Source of the DNA: CBDCWO01 sp965223405
Lineage (GTDB): Bacteria > Bacteroidota > Bacteroidia > Chitinophagales > Saprospiraceae
Length of the DNA stretch: 64,000 nucleotides
Reading direction: 5' to 3'
Assembly (NCBI GenBank): GCA_965223405.1
Contig: CBDCWO010000006.1
Coordinates: 5,146,001 to 5,210,000 of the forward strand
Shown: positions 34,747-44,081 of the stretch, piece after piece
Position numbering within the stretch: position 1 is the first letter of the stretch
Layout of the letters: each line of letters opens with the position of its first letter
Position numbers and translations under genes: made by a program
Notes under the pieces: generated by a model
What the model was told of the DNA's origin: nothing
Seen by the model: the letters and a program-made list of their open reading frames with translations, nothing else
The model's database searches: none

Positions 34747-36534
34747 TCATTTCTTCTTTCTCTTCTTCTCTTTTTTCTTATCCTCCTCCTCTTCCAGGAG
34801 TGTGTCTTTATGCATATAAAGTAATTCAGCAACATTAACCAAATTTTTAGAGATATTGGCCACATTATCACTATCATTGGCTAAAGAACTGGCCATCTCA
34901 CTAGAGATCAAATCGTTACGAATAAGTTTGTCCAATGATCCATCAGTTAAGATGTCGCTTTTTCTAACTTTTTCCTTTAGAGATTCTAATTGCTCCAGAA
35001 ACTTTTTAGGTTCTTTACCTGACTTGGTCATATACACCCCCCGCAATACTCTACTCATTTTTTTTCTGAGTTTGTTGTATTCCTTGGCAATATTTGGATT
35101 ATCAGAAACCATATATCGGTCTACGTTTTTTTGTAGTCCTTGAGTATCTTTTATAGCTTCTACAATATCTCTGGCCGCGATCTTAATATTGGCAATAGCT
35201 TGTTGTTTTTCCGGACTAATCTTGAATTTGGACTGAGCAAGGGTAGCATACTTAACAATTTTGCTATATATAGTTTTTACTTTTTTATAATAGACTTCTT
35301 CAACATCCACATCAATGGGTTCTAGCGAAGACTTAACCAATTTCTTCAGTTTCATATCACTCAAAATGTCTTCCCGATGTAAGTTTAACCCATGAGCCAC
35401 CACTTCAAAGCCCGCGCCTTCGAATAATCTTTTGGTTTCCATATAAAGTGCTTGTAATGCAGTCTGTGGATATCGCAGAGCGTCCCGGCTAAGATACTTT
35501 GGTTGCTCAATGCCTGGTTCTACCTCCTCTACATAGGGGACCATTTTAGTAACAATCCTAACGATCAGGGGCACGAAAAATATCAATAGTGTCGTGTTGA
35601 TTATGTTAAAAGCGGTATGGAATACTGACAAAGCCACTGGAACTGCAGTTGCCGTTACGAAGGGCGAAGGATTACCTCCCTGTGTTACAAATAGGTCCAC
35701 GCCATTCAAAAAAGGGTAAAACAATATGAGCATCCACACGACTCCCATCATATTGAAGATAAAATGGGCCCTGGCTGTCCGCTTGGCATTGTAGTTGGCT
35801 ACTAAAGCTGCTAAATTGGCTGTAATCGTAGTTCCAATATTTTCCCCTAATACCATGGCTGCCGCCATATCAAAGGGGATCCAGCCTTCATTACACATGA
35901 CCAGAGTCAGGGCCATCGTTGCACTTGAGGATTGGATCACTACCGTGAGAATGGTGCCAATCAGAAGAAATAGAAGTACGGAGAGATAGCCCATGTCCGT
36001 ATAGGATTCCACCCATTCCAGTATCTCCGGACTGTTCTTAATGTCTGGAACAGAATCTTTGAGAAATTGTAGGCCGATAAACAAGACCGCAAAGCCGATA
36101 ATGAAAGATCCCCAGCTATTGGCTTTTTCATTTTTGGAGAAAGTAAACAAAAATCCCAACCCCACCAAGGGAAGCGCAATGGCGCTCATACTTACCTTAA
36201 AGCCTAAAATGGCAATAAGCCAGGCGGTTACTGTGGTTCCGATATTTGCACCCATAATGACCCCCACCGACTCTGCCAGGGTCAACAACGAGGCATTAAC
36301 AAAACTGACGACCATCAGTGTTGTGGCGGAAGAAGATTGAATCACAGCTGTGATTAGAAAACCGGTAAACACCGCAAACACCCGATTAGAGGTCATTGAG
36401 GCGAGAATGTTTCGCATTTTATCTCCCGCTACCTCCATGAGCGCATCACTCATCACCTTCATTCCATAAAGGAACAACCCCAATGAACCCAATAAAACTA
36501 GAATATCTGTGATTCCAAAACTAAATTCGTTCAT
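34747..36534 (-). CDS. Na+/phosphate cotransporter family protein with C-terminal PhoU-like region
   Basis: 595 residues. Two inverted NptA-type repeats, each with the QSSSAT motif (66-71 and 201-206) and a GANIGTT / GENIGTT follow-up (95-101 and in the second repeat), inside about 9 membrane helices up to residue ~350. The remaining ~240 residues are helical and charged (PhoU-like), ending in a polylysine/glutamate tail EEEEDKKKEKKRKKK. Imports phosphate with sodium across the inner membrane. It is divergent from the PiT transporter gene across 718 bp, and both probably respond to phosphate. Confidence 0.93.
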   Translation of the reverse strand: MNEFSFGITDILVLLGSLGLFLYGMKVMSDALMEVAGDKMRNILASMTSNRVFAVFTGFLITAVIQSSSATTLMVVSFVNASLLTLAESVGVIMGANIGTTVTAWLIAILGFKVSMSAIALPLVGLGFLFTFSKNEKANSWGSFIIGFAVLFIGLQFLKDSVPDIKNSPEILEWVESYTDMGYLSVLLFLLIGTILTVVIQSSSATMALTLVMCNEGWIPFDMAAAMVLGENIGTTITANLAALVANYNAKRTARAHFIFNMMGVVWMLILFYPFLNGVDLFVTQGGNPSPFVTATAVPVALSVFHTAFNIINTTLLIFFVPLIVRIVTKMVPYVEEVEPGIEQPKYLSRDALRYPQTALQALYMETKRLFEGAGFEVVAHGLNLHREDILSDMKLKKLVKSSLEPIDVDVEEVYYKKVKTIYSKIVKYATLAQSKFKISPEKQQAIANIKIAARDIVEAIKDTQGLQKNVDRYMVSDNPNIAKEYNKLRKKMSRVLRGVYMTKSGKEPKKFLEQLESLKEKVRKSDILTDGSLDKLIRNDLISSEMASSLANDSDNVANISKNLVNVAELLYMHKDTLLEEEEDKKKEKKRKKK

Positions 36535-37252
36535 TACTTTAAGCAGTTTTTATTCGTTATTTAAAATTGAAGGTTACGACATTCTATCAGTCCACAATCC
36601 TTCAATTGTATTCACTTAATGTGATTAATAATTTTGCCAAATGGACTACTTTGACCAACCAGTGAGTTATTAACAACATTGAAACATCTCACATGGAAGT
36701 GGACCAAATAATCAAAAAGTTGAATCAAGATCTAACTTGCAGGGAACAGTCGACTAGTAAATCAAAATCTAGCATCCGTCGAATTCGAATCTATTACATG
36801 AATACATGTATAGTTGGTGCTGTATTAAAAGTCATGAGTGTTAGGATGATAGAAACATTGTTTGGGCTGACATTATGTCTTTACAATGAATAAATAACAT
36901 AATCGCTCCGGATGAAAACCATCTCGAACTCATGCAGTTAGTTTGATTCTTTGAAAATAAATTTAGAATTCCCAAGGCAAAAAAAATGCTGAGGAAATTC
37001 TAAATGTCCAATATACTAATTAAAGCGAAAAGAGAGACAACCCAGCATGATAAATTGTAGACAAGTTCAATTCGGTAACAAAAAAAGATTTTACTCATCC
37101 TACCTGCTGATACGGATCATATATCGACCTAGCAAAAATTAATAATTTGTTAACATTAACCAAGAGTTGCTGAAGTTGTCAATAATTACCTTTAAGACAA
37201 GATATATAAATTTCCTTATCAATATTTGTAATACCTTAAGAATCAAACTATT
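36535..37252. other. long divergent intergenic region between two phosphate transporter genes
   Basis: 718 bp containing the promoters of the Na/Pi cotransporter (minus) and PiT transporter (plus). A 66-codon plus-strand frame (36693-36893) has no domain and poor composition, so I do not call it. One notable dyad: ATTTAGAATT (36961-36970) and AATTCTAAAT (36996-37005), a perfect 10-bp inverted repeat with 25 bases between. No RNA gene recognised; an unannotated regulatory RNA would fit the size. Confidence 0.45.
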
Positions 37253-39583
37253 ATGCTTACCTTTTACCTTGTTATTGTAATTGTACTGTTTTTCCTTGCC
37301 ATTTCTGACCTAGTGGTTGGAGTGAGTAATGATGCAGTTAACTTTTTAAATTCCGCAGTTGGATCCAAAGCTTCTTCATTTAAATGGATAATGGGAGTAG
37401 CCGCTTTGGGGGTTATTGTGGGTTGCACCTTTTCCAGTGGAATGATGGAAGTGGCTAGAAAAGGGATTTTTCATCCGGAATATTTCTACTTTTCAGAAAT
37501 TATCTTATTGTTTTTAGCTGTAATGGTTACGGATATCATTCTATTGGATGCTTTTAACACCTTTGGAATGCCAACTTCTACTACCGTATCCATTGTATTT
37601 GAACTTTTAGGTGCGGCAGTTGCCTTTTCAGTAATTAAAATCTATACCCAACCGGATGCTTTAGGACTTGGGGCTTACATCAATTCCGGTAAAGCCTTGG
37701 CGATAATCTCCGGTATCTTACTTTCCGTGGTAGTGGCCTTCACCGTTGGAGTAATAGTACAATATCTTACCAGGCTCATCTTTTCCTTTGATTACGAAAG
37801 AACGATGAGATATTGGGGAGGCTTATGGGGAGGCTTTGCTCTTTCAGCGATTACTTATTTTATGTTGGTAAAAGGAGCAAAAGGTGCATCCTTTATGACC
37901 GGTGATATGAAAGACGCTATCTCTGAAAATGCTTTTTTGATCATCATTATCAGTTTTGCTTTTTGGGCAATCATCCTACAACTTATGGTATGGTTTACAA
38001 AGGTAAATGTGATGAAGCTGATTGTAATGATTGGTACCTTTTCATTGGCAATGGCGTTTGCAGGTAATGATTTGGTCAACTTTATTGGTGTCCCTCTCGC
38101 GGGATATAATTCATATGAATTGTACACGGCCAGTGGTGAAGCTTCCAACGCCTTTCTCATGGGAGGTCTGGCGGGCAAAGTTCCGACTCCCACTATTTTA
38201 CTATTAGCAGCAGGGCTGATCATGACCATTACCTTATGGACATCGAAAAAGGCCAGAAGCGTGATAAAAACTTCACTAGATCTTGGAAGGCAATATGAAG
38301 GTTCTGAGCGCTTTACTTCATATGCGGTATCCAGAAGTTTGGTACGAAACTTTGCCAAACTTGCTAATGGCGTAAATAATTTGTTGCCTTCAGGATTGAC
38401 AAATTCTGTCAATTCTCGATTTGATGAAAGACCATTCATTGCCCGGCAAACGCAATATCCGATAGGGGATGCCCCTTCTTTTGATCTCATCCGAGCTGCT
38501 TCTACACTGGTTGTAGCCAGTATCCTTATTGCAATCGGGACATCATTGAAATTGCCCTTGTCCACAACCTATGTCACCTTCATGACCTTTATGGGAACCT
38601 CATTAGCTGATGGGGCCTGGGGGCGTGAAAGTGCAGTTTATCGTGTTTCGGGAGTTTTGTCAGTGATCGGAGGCTGGTTTTTTACTGCCTTCTCAGCTTT
38701 TACTGTTGCTTTCATTATTGCAAATATTTTTCACTTCGGAGGAAATATTGCCATCATCGTTGTTCTGATTATAGCAGCTTATTTGATGTACAGAACCCAT
38801 AAATATCACAGTACACGTATAGCGGAACAATTAGAATTCGAAAAATCACTGGATGAAGGTCATCTAACTAAGGCAAAAGTATTGGCGATTAGCTCGGATA
38901 CATTGCAAAGATATCTTGGCAGCTTTATCAAATACATCGATTTAGCACTTGAAGGATTGGAAAAAGAAGACCTGAGCCTGTTGAGTAAAGCAAATAATAG
39001 GTTTAAGAAGATCTACAACAAATCGACTCGATTGAGGAGTATTGCCAACAACTATTTGGATCGAATTGAGGATGAGGAAATGGATGTTGCGCATTTATTG
39101 ATCCTGACACAGGACTATATCCACGAAATGGCTAACGGGGTTAGAAATATTGTCAGACCCAGTTTAACCCATGTCGATAATAATCATAAACCCTTATTGG
39201 CAGTGCAAATTGAAGAATTGAGAGCTGTGCAAAATGTATTGAAAGAAAGGCTCATCTCAACTATAAATACGTACAAAAACGATGATGAGCAACATGCCAC
39301 AGAAGTATTGGATGACATGGAATCTTATGTCAATCTGCTTAGGAGTACGCGCAAAAAGCAAATAAAGAGAATTAAAAACCATGAAATTGGCACCCGTAAT
39401 AGTTTATTATTCCTGAATCACCTGGGTGAGTTGAGGAATCTTGGATGGTTTGCCAGCCGGCTTGTGAAAGTATATCAGGATTTAATCCTTTTACCGGATG
39501 AAGCTCTGAAAGAAGTTTCGAATGAAGTAACACCTAATGATGAATTGGAAAATGAAGATAATAGTTCAGAAAGTTCTGAATAA
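37253..39583 (+). CDS. PiT-family inorganic phosphate transporter with C-terminal PhoU-like domain
   Basis: 776 residues. The duplicated PiT signature is visible as VGVSNDAVNFLNSAVGSKA (about 23-41) and FAGNDLVNFIGVPLAGY (about 273-289), with PTSTTVSIVFEL and PLSTTYVTFMTF accompanying. About 12 membrane helices to residue ~525. The last ~240 residues are soluble and helical (SLDEGHLTKAKVLAISSDT onwards), like a PhoU module that could gate transport. Longer than plain PiT (about 500), a form common in Bacteroidota. Part of the phosphate island. Confidence 0.93.
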   Translation: MLTFYLVIVIVLFFLAISDLVVGVSNDAVNFLNSAVGSKASSFKWIMGVAALGVIVGCTFSSGMMEVARKGIFHPEYFYFSEIILLFLAVMVTDIILLDAFNTFGMPTSTTVSIVFELLGAAVAFSVIKIYTQPDALGLGAYINSGKALAIISGILLSVVVAFTVGVIVQYLTRLIFSFDYERTMRYWGGLWGGFALSAITYFMLVKGAKGASFMTGDMKDAISENAFLIIIISFAFWAIILQLMVWFTKVNVMKLIVMIGTFSLAMAFAGNDLVNFIGVPLAGYNSYELYTASGEASNAFLMGGLAGKVPTPTILLLAAGLIMTITLWTSKKARSVIKTSLDLGRQYEGSERFTSYAVSRSLVRNFAKLANGVNNLLPSGLTNSVNSRFDERPFIARQTQYPIGDAPSFDLIRAASTLVVASILIAIGTSLKLPLSTTYVTFMTFMGTSLADGAWGRESAVYRVSGVLSVIGGWFFTAFSAFTVAFIIANIFHFGGNIAIIVVLIIAAYLMYRTHKYHSTRIAEQLEFEKSLDEGHLTKAKVLAISSDTLQRYLGSFIKYIDLALEGLEKEDLSLLSKANNRFKKIYNKSTRLRSIANNYLDRIEDEEMDVAHLLILTQDYIHEMANGVRNIVRPSLTHVDNNHKPLLAVQIEELRAVQNVLKERLISTINTYKNDDEQHATEVLDDMESYVNLLRSTRKKQIKRIKNHEIGTRNSLLFLNHLGELRNLGWFASRLVKVYQDLILLPDEALKEVSNEVTPNDELENEDNSSESSE

Positions 39584-39734
39584 GTATGTATGAAGTAATG
39601 TTGAAATTTAGCGATTTCTGTTTTGGATGATAATTATTGGACAAATCATGGTGTGACTTGAAGTTCCAAAATCTCAGAAATGAGAAATATTGGGTCAATT
39701 CGAAAATATCATTTCTAATAAAATATTGTGTAAA

Positions 39735-40964
39735 ATGAATTTTTCAAAAAGTAATTCTTGGAATACTATTATGTTAATTGGAGTGGCACTCATATTATGC
39801 TACCCCACGATTAACGCCCAATTTAAAACGAAGTGGGATAACGGTTACAAGGTAGAAAGTGAAGATGGAGCTTTCAAGATGAAGTTTGGAGGTAGAATCA
39901 TGTATGATTTTGCGGCCTTTGGTCAGGATGATGAAATGGAAGACGCGTTTGGAGAGTTTAAAAATGGAGTTGAGTTCCGCCGCCTACGTTTTTTTAATTC
40001 AGGAACAGTATATTCTAATGTCGGTTATAAATTGCAAATCGAGTTTTCAGGAGGTAAAGTTGTCCTCAAAGATGCTTTTATTGATCTCAAAAAGATACCT
40101 GGAATCGGAGTCCTCAGAATCGGTCATTTCAAAGAACCTTACCGCTTGGAGGTACTAACCAGTAGTAAGTATATGACCTTTATGGAACGCTCTTTGGGTA
40201 TTGGATTGACACCTGAAAGGAATACCGGTATCATGGTCCTCAATCAGACTTCAAGCGGGAAGTTAAATTGGCAGTTGGGATTGTTCCGTAATGGAAACAG
40301 TGCCGGTGATGATAAAGATGCAGGAGGAGGTATCAATCTTACCGGTCGTCTAGCCGGAGTGATACCGTTTGATCAGGAAAGAAGTGATCAGTTCATTCAT
40401 GTAGGGGCCTCTTTTAGTCTCAGGAATCAAGAAAGCGAGGAATATGGAATTTCATCAAGACCCGAGACACATTTGGGCCCAAAATATTTAAGCACAGGAA
40501 CCATAGAAAATGTGGACAATGTGAATCTTATTGGATTAGAGGCAGCTTTGGTGTCGGGGCCATTTTCCCTTCAATCAGAATTTATGCAATCTAAAGTAAA
40601 CCTTGGAACCGGCAGCGGACAGTCTAGTTTTAGCCTCCCCACATTTTATGCTCAGGCAAGTTATTTTCTAACTGGGGAATCCAGAAAATATAAATATAAA
40701 GGTGCTTTTGAAGGATTTGACCGAGTAAAACCAAAACAAAACTTTGGCTCTGAGGGTTCTGGAGCTTGGGAGATCGCTTTAAGGTACTCCAATGCCAACT
40801 GGAATGATGGCGATTTGACAGGTGGGAAACTGAATGACATTACCCTTGGAGTCAACTGGTATTTGAATCCAGTGTCGCGAATTATGGCCAATTATATCTT
40901 GGCAAATCTGGATGATGTCGGAAAAACCAACATTTTTCAAATGAGGATGCAGTTGGATTTTTAA
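39735..40964 (+). CDS. outer-membrane porin of the OprO/OprP (phosphate/polyphosphate) type
   Basis: 409 residues from ATG 39735 (frame opens 15 codons earlier). Signal peptide MNFSKSNSWNTIMLIGVALILCYPTINAQ. Mature protein starts FKTKWDNGYKVESEDGAFKMKFGGRI, typical of phosphate-selective porins, and shows LRFFNSGTVY, LRIGHFKEPYRLE, MERSLGIGLTPERNTGIM and ends in a membrane-strand pattern IFQMRMQLDF with terminal Phe. It would pass phosphate across the outer membrane for the PiT transporter encoded just upstream (about 150 bases). Confidence 0.9.
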   Translation: MNFSKSNSWNTIMLIGVALILCYPTINAQFKTKWDNGYKVESEDGAFKMKFGGRIMYDFAAFGQDDEMEDAFGEFKNGVEFRRLRFFNSGTVYSNVGYKLQIEFSGGKVVLKDAFIDLKKIPGIGVLRIGHFKEPYRLEVLTSSKYMTFMERSLGIGLTPERNTGIMVLNQTSSGKLNWQLGLFRNGNSAGDDKDAGGGINLTGRLAGVIPFDQERSDQFIHVGASFSLRNQESEEYGISSRPETHLGPKYLSTGTIENVDNVNLIGLEAALVSGPFSLQSEFMQSKVNLGTGSGQSSFSLPTFYAQASYFLTGESRKYKYKGAFEGFDRVKPKQNFGSEGSGAWEIALRYSNANWNDGDLTGGKLNDITLGVNWYLNPVSRIMANYILANLDDVGKTNIFQMRMQLDF

Positions 40965-40992
40965 TTGCAATGGTATTGTATTACTCTGAAGT

Positions 40993-41045
40993 CCTACTTT
41001 GACTATTTCATCTTTTCAAAGAGATGTTGGTATGGTTAAAGTAGG
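40993..41045. terminator. possible bidirectional terminator between convergent genes
   Basis: CCTACTTT (40993-41000) pairs with AAAGTAGG (41038-41045), enclosing a second dyad CATCT...AGATG (41009-41026). It sits exactly between the convergent porin and TonB-receptor genes. No long T run, so termination is an inference from position. Confidence 0.35.
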
Positions 41046-41046
41046 G

Positions 41047-43878
41047 CTATCTCAGGGTAATTCCCACTCCAACTTTACTCTCAATACCTTTTTTATATTT
41101 GCTGTAAATAAACTCTTTATTTTTATAAGTTGATGACAACACATAGTCGGAATTAAGTAGATTCCTGAAACTGAAGGTTAGCTTCAAATTGCCAAATTTC
41201 TTAGTCACTTTAACATCTAAATGACTTCGTCCGCGATTATAAATATCCGGGGTACCCTCTCTGCCAATCAAATTTAACCGGTCCCCCAACTGATTGTAAC
41301 TAAGTACAAAATCCAATCCATTTTTCGGGTTAAGGTAACTCAAGATTGCATTGAGTATGTATGGCGGTTGTCCTTCGAACGGTCTGTCTTCCGGCTCCAA
41401 CCCTGTCAAATCATTGACTTGTAATGAGGATCGGATCAAAGAAAAATTACTACCAATTTTGAAATGATCCAATCTTGGAGTGATAAATCCTAATCCTTTT
41501 CTCACTTCCAATTCAATTCCAAATAATTTTCCATTCTTGACATTGGCAAATTGGATTTCAGGATTGGAGGACCTCAGATATTGCAAACTTATTGGATGGT
41601 CAAAATGTTTGTAATATCCACTTACGGCAATGAGATTTCCCGGAGATAAAAACCACTCCCAACGCAGATCTAAATTCTTAACCAGAGTCCTTTTTAAAGA
41701 GGGATTGCCAACATAAAACTCCTTAGTCAATGGATCATAGCTGGTAAAGGGCGCTAATTCGCGCATATTTGGCCTGGCAAGGGTATGAGAATAGGCCATT
41801 CTAAGATTCATATCCGGGGTAAAAGGAAAAATACAGTTCACCGATGGAAGTATATCTTTGGTTTTTATTTTGCCGATACGTAATGAATCCGCCCTGGATG
41901 TTGCTTCACTTCCAGTGAATAAGTCGGTAGATTCAAAGCGAGCTCCTCCAATAACTTTTAGCTTCTGAAACAAAGCCAAACTTATCATTGCATAATAGGC
42001 ATTGACATGGTCATGGCCCTGGTAGTTATTATTGGCAATGGTGGCATCAACCAGATAATTGCCAATATAATATCGATTTCGCGATTCATCAAAGTCAATA
42101 ATTCCAATATTATCATGACGCAAAAACTCATCCGTGTTCCCTGCGAACTTTTCTGCGAATGCAGAAGTGGTAATTTGATATCTTTCTTCGTCAAAATTTC
42201 GATTTTTTCTTGAAATAAGACTGCCAAATTTTAATTTATAATCACCTGCCTTATTAAATGGGATGGTTATATCGATTTTCCCATCTAATTGGTTATCATC
42301 TAGTTGTCGAAAAAAATGAAATGGTTGTTCCACATTGGATAAGGGAATATCAAAAGTTTGCGAATCACGGTTGTATTGATTGGTAAAAAAGCGAGTATCC
42401 GGTTCGGATTGACTCGAATATACATTACTAACAGTCCATTCCAGTTTCGCATTGTTCAACTTCGGAAAGGCGTGATTCCCTGATAATTGAGCATTCTTCA
42501 TCTCTCTTTCATTAAATATCAATGCCCTGCCTTCCAGGAATTCAGGACTAATAATATTGTCCGGTCGCTCCCCAAAAAGAAATCGACTGGATTTTGAAGT
42601 ATGGTGATTGTACATGACCATAGTCCTTATCCGATGATAGTCATTAAACTTGTAGGTCATCCCCAACATTCCATTTAAAACAGGAATTTCGCTACTTTTT
42701 GTGTCCTCGAAATCACCCAGGTTGAAAAGGTTGTCAGAATTTATATCAAATAACGTCCAGTTGGCTTTTTGGGCATTGCCCAAATGTTCAAATGTTTTTT
42801 TGTAAGAAGAACTAAATATGACGCCCAATGGTTTACCGAACAACTTATATTGGTTCTCGAATGAAATCCCCAAGCTATGATTAAAAGGGGTTCTTGACTC
42901 TTCCGGGGTAAATTGAGTAGAAAATGCATTAGCAATCCGATCGATGCCATTGGCATAGTCGATATCCCCAAACCGGGCTTTCAGCTCTGCATTTTTATTT
43001 AAGTATTGGATGTGTTCACTATTTCTGACAAAATCAGGTCGGGATCGAAAACCATTATCATAGCCCAACCAATCCAATGAGCCTCCTCCATGTGTCAGGA
43101 AACTTTTTATTAAATTGTTTTGGGCGTTGTACCCTACACTCATGGAAATGGATAATACGAATTGTTCGGGAAAGTTTTTTGTTTGCAGATTTACATTACC
43201 ACCGGTAAATGTACCCGGCTGATCGGGTGTAAAGGTTTTTGAAGTGATAATGTTATCAAGGAGGTTAGCTGGTATTAAATCCAGATGAGCACTATTGCGA
43301 TAAGGATCTGTACTAGGAATCGTCAAACCGTTTAGTTGGGATAAAGAATACCGGTCTCCCAATCCGCGTATGTAGATGAATTTTCCACCTTGAACACTTG
43401 CACCGGATACTTTTTTCATGGCACCGGCCGCATCACTCACCCCTATTCTCGCCATCTCTTGTGAGGAGATTCCATCCTGAATTTTGTCGGATTTCCTTTG
43501 TAACTGCATTACTGAATTTTCTGAATTCCTCAATTGAGTAGCTTTTACAACCACATTGAGATCCAGGTCTAAGGCTTCATCGGAAAGTGATAAATCTAGA
43601 TAGGTGATCTTTTTGTCTTTAGACTCTACACCTTCAATGGTTTTTGATTTGTATCCGATGTAACTAACCGTTAGGGTATAGGTGCCAGAGGGAAGTGAGA
43701 TTTGGTATTTCCCATCCAAGTCGGCGGAAACACCGCCTCCGGTTTCCTGAATGGCAATGTTAGCTCCAATCAGAGGCTCTGCCGTATTCTCATCCAAAAT
43801 GGTACCGGAAATAACTCCTTGAGCGAATCCCGAATCCAAGAGGAATAAGAGGAATAAACTCCATAAAAATGATTTCAT
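41047..43878 (-). CDS. TonB-dependent receptor with carboxypeptidase-regulatory-like domain
   Basis: 943 residues from ATG 43878 (MKSFLWSLFLLFLLDSGFAQ, a signal peptide; the frame starts 9 codons earlier). Residues ~20-105: carboxypeptidase D regulatory-like domain (GVISGTILDENTAEPLIGAN). Plug domain ~125-235 with FIYIRGLGDRYSLSQLNG. Then a 22-strand type barrel with TonB-receptor pieces and a final LTFSFRNLLNSDYVLSS. It takes up a large or scarce substrate through the outer membrane using TonB energy. No SusD partner follows, so it is not a standard SusCD pair. Position beside the T9SS protein and phosphate transporters suggests a phosphate-related substrate. Confidence 0.92.
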   Translation of the reverse strand: MKSFLWSLFLLFLLDSGFAQGVISGTILDENTAEPLIGANIAIQETGGGVSADLDGKYQISLPSGTYTLTVSYIGYKSKTIEGVESKDKKITYLDLSLSDEALDLDLNVVVKATQLRNSENSVMQLQRKSDKIQDGISSQEMARIGVSDAAGAMKKVSGASVQGGKFIYIRGLGDRYSLSQLNGLTIPSTDPYRNSAHLDLIPANLLDNIITSKTFTPDQPGTFTGGNVNLQTKNFPEQFVLSISMSVGYNAQNNLIKSFLTHGGGSLDWLGYDNGFRSRPDFVRNSEHIQYLNKNAELKARFGDIDYANGIDRIANAFSTQFTPEESRTPFNHSLGISFENQYKLFGKPLGVIFSSSYKKTFEHLGNAQKANWTLFDINSDNLFNLGDFEDTKSSEIPVLNGMLGMTYKFNDYHRIRTMVMYNHHTSKSSRFLFGERPDNIISPEFLEGRALIFNEREMKNAQLSGNHAFPKLNNAKLEWTVSNVYSSQSEPDTRFFTNQYNRDSQTFDIPLSNVEQPFHFFRQLDDNQLDGKIDITIPFNKAGDYKLKFGSLISRKNRNFDEERYQITTSAFAEKFAGNTDEFLRHDNIGIIDFDESRNRYYIGNYLVDATIANNNYQGHDHVNAYYAMISLALFQKLKVIGGARFESTDLFTGSEATSRADSLRIGKIKTKDILPSVNCIFPFTPDMNLRMAYSHTLARPNMRELAPFTSYDPLTKEFYVGNPSLKRTLVKNLDLRWEWFLSPGNLIAVSGYYKHFDHPISLQYLRSSNPEIQFANVKNGKLFGIELEVRKGLGFITPRLDHFKIGSNFSLIRSSLQVNDLTGLEPEDRPFEGQPPYILNAILSYLNPKNGLDFVLSYNQLGDRLNLIGREGTPDIYNRGRSHLDVKVTKKFGNLKLTFSFRNLLNSDYVLSSTYKNKEFIYSKYKKGIESKVGVGITLR

Positions 43879-44023
43879 TCGTTGTGGTTTAATTGTTTTG
43901 ATCATTATTGTCAGTTATACAGACTGTCCACAAATTGTTTGTCTGGCTCTCTACTCCTGGGTTAGTTTAATAAAAAAATGAGCTGGCAATGATGTTTTTT
44001 ATTGAAATAGCTTCAGGAAATCG

Positions 44024-44055
44024 AAAAAAAAGGGAAAGGTCCCTCGACCCTTCCC
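44024..44055 (-). terminator. Rho-independent terminator after the T9SS-exported protein gene
   Basis: On the minus strand GGGAAGGGTC pairs with GACCTTTCCC (one G-U) around a 4-base loop, followed by eight T (44031 to 44024). It begins 27 bases after the stop codon and separates this gene from the TonB receptor gene. Confidence 0.85.
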
Positions 44056-44081
44056 AATCCCTATCTAAAGGGAGAATCAAA

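Noticed and set aside
36693..36893. 66-codon frame between the phosphate transporters
   Set aside because: No domain or convincing start context and unlike the codon use of neighbours.
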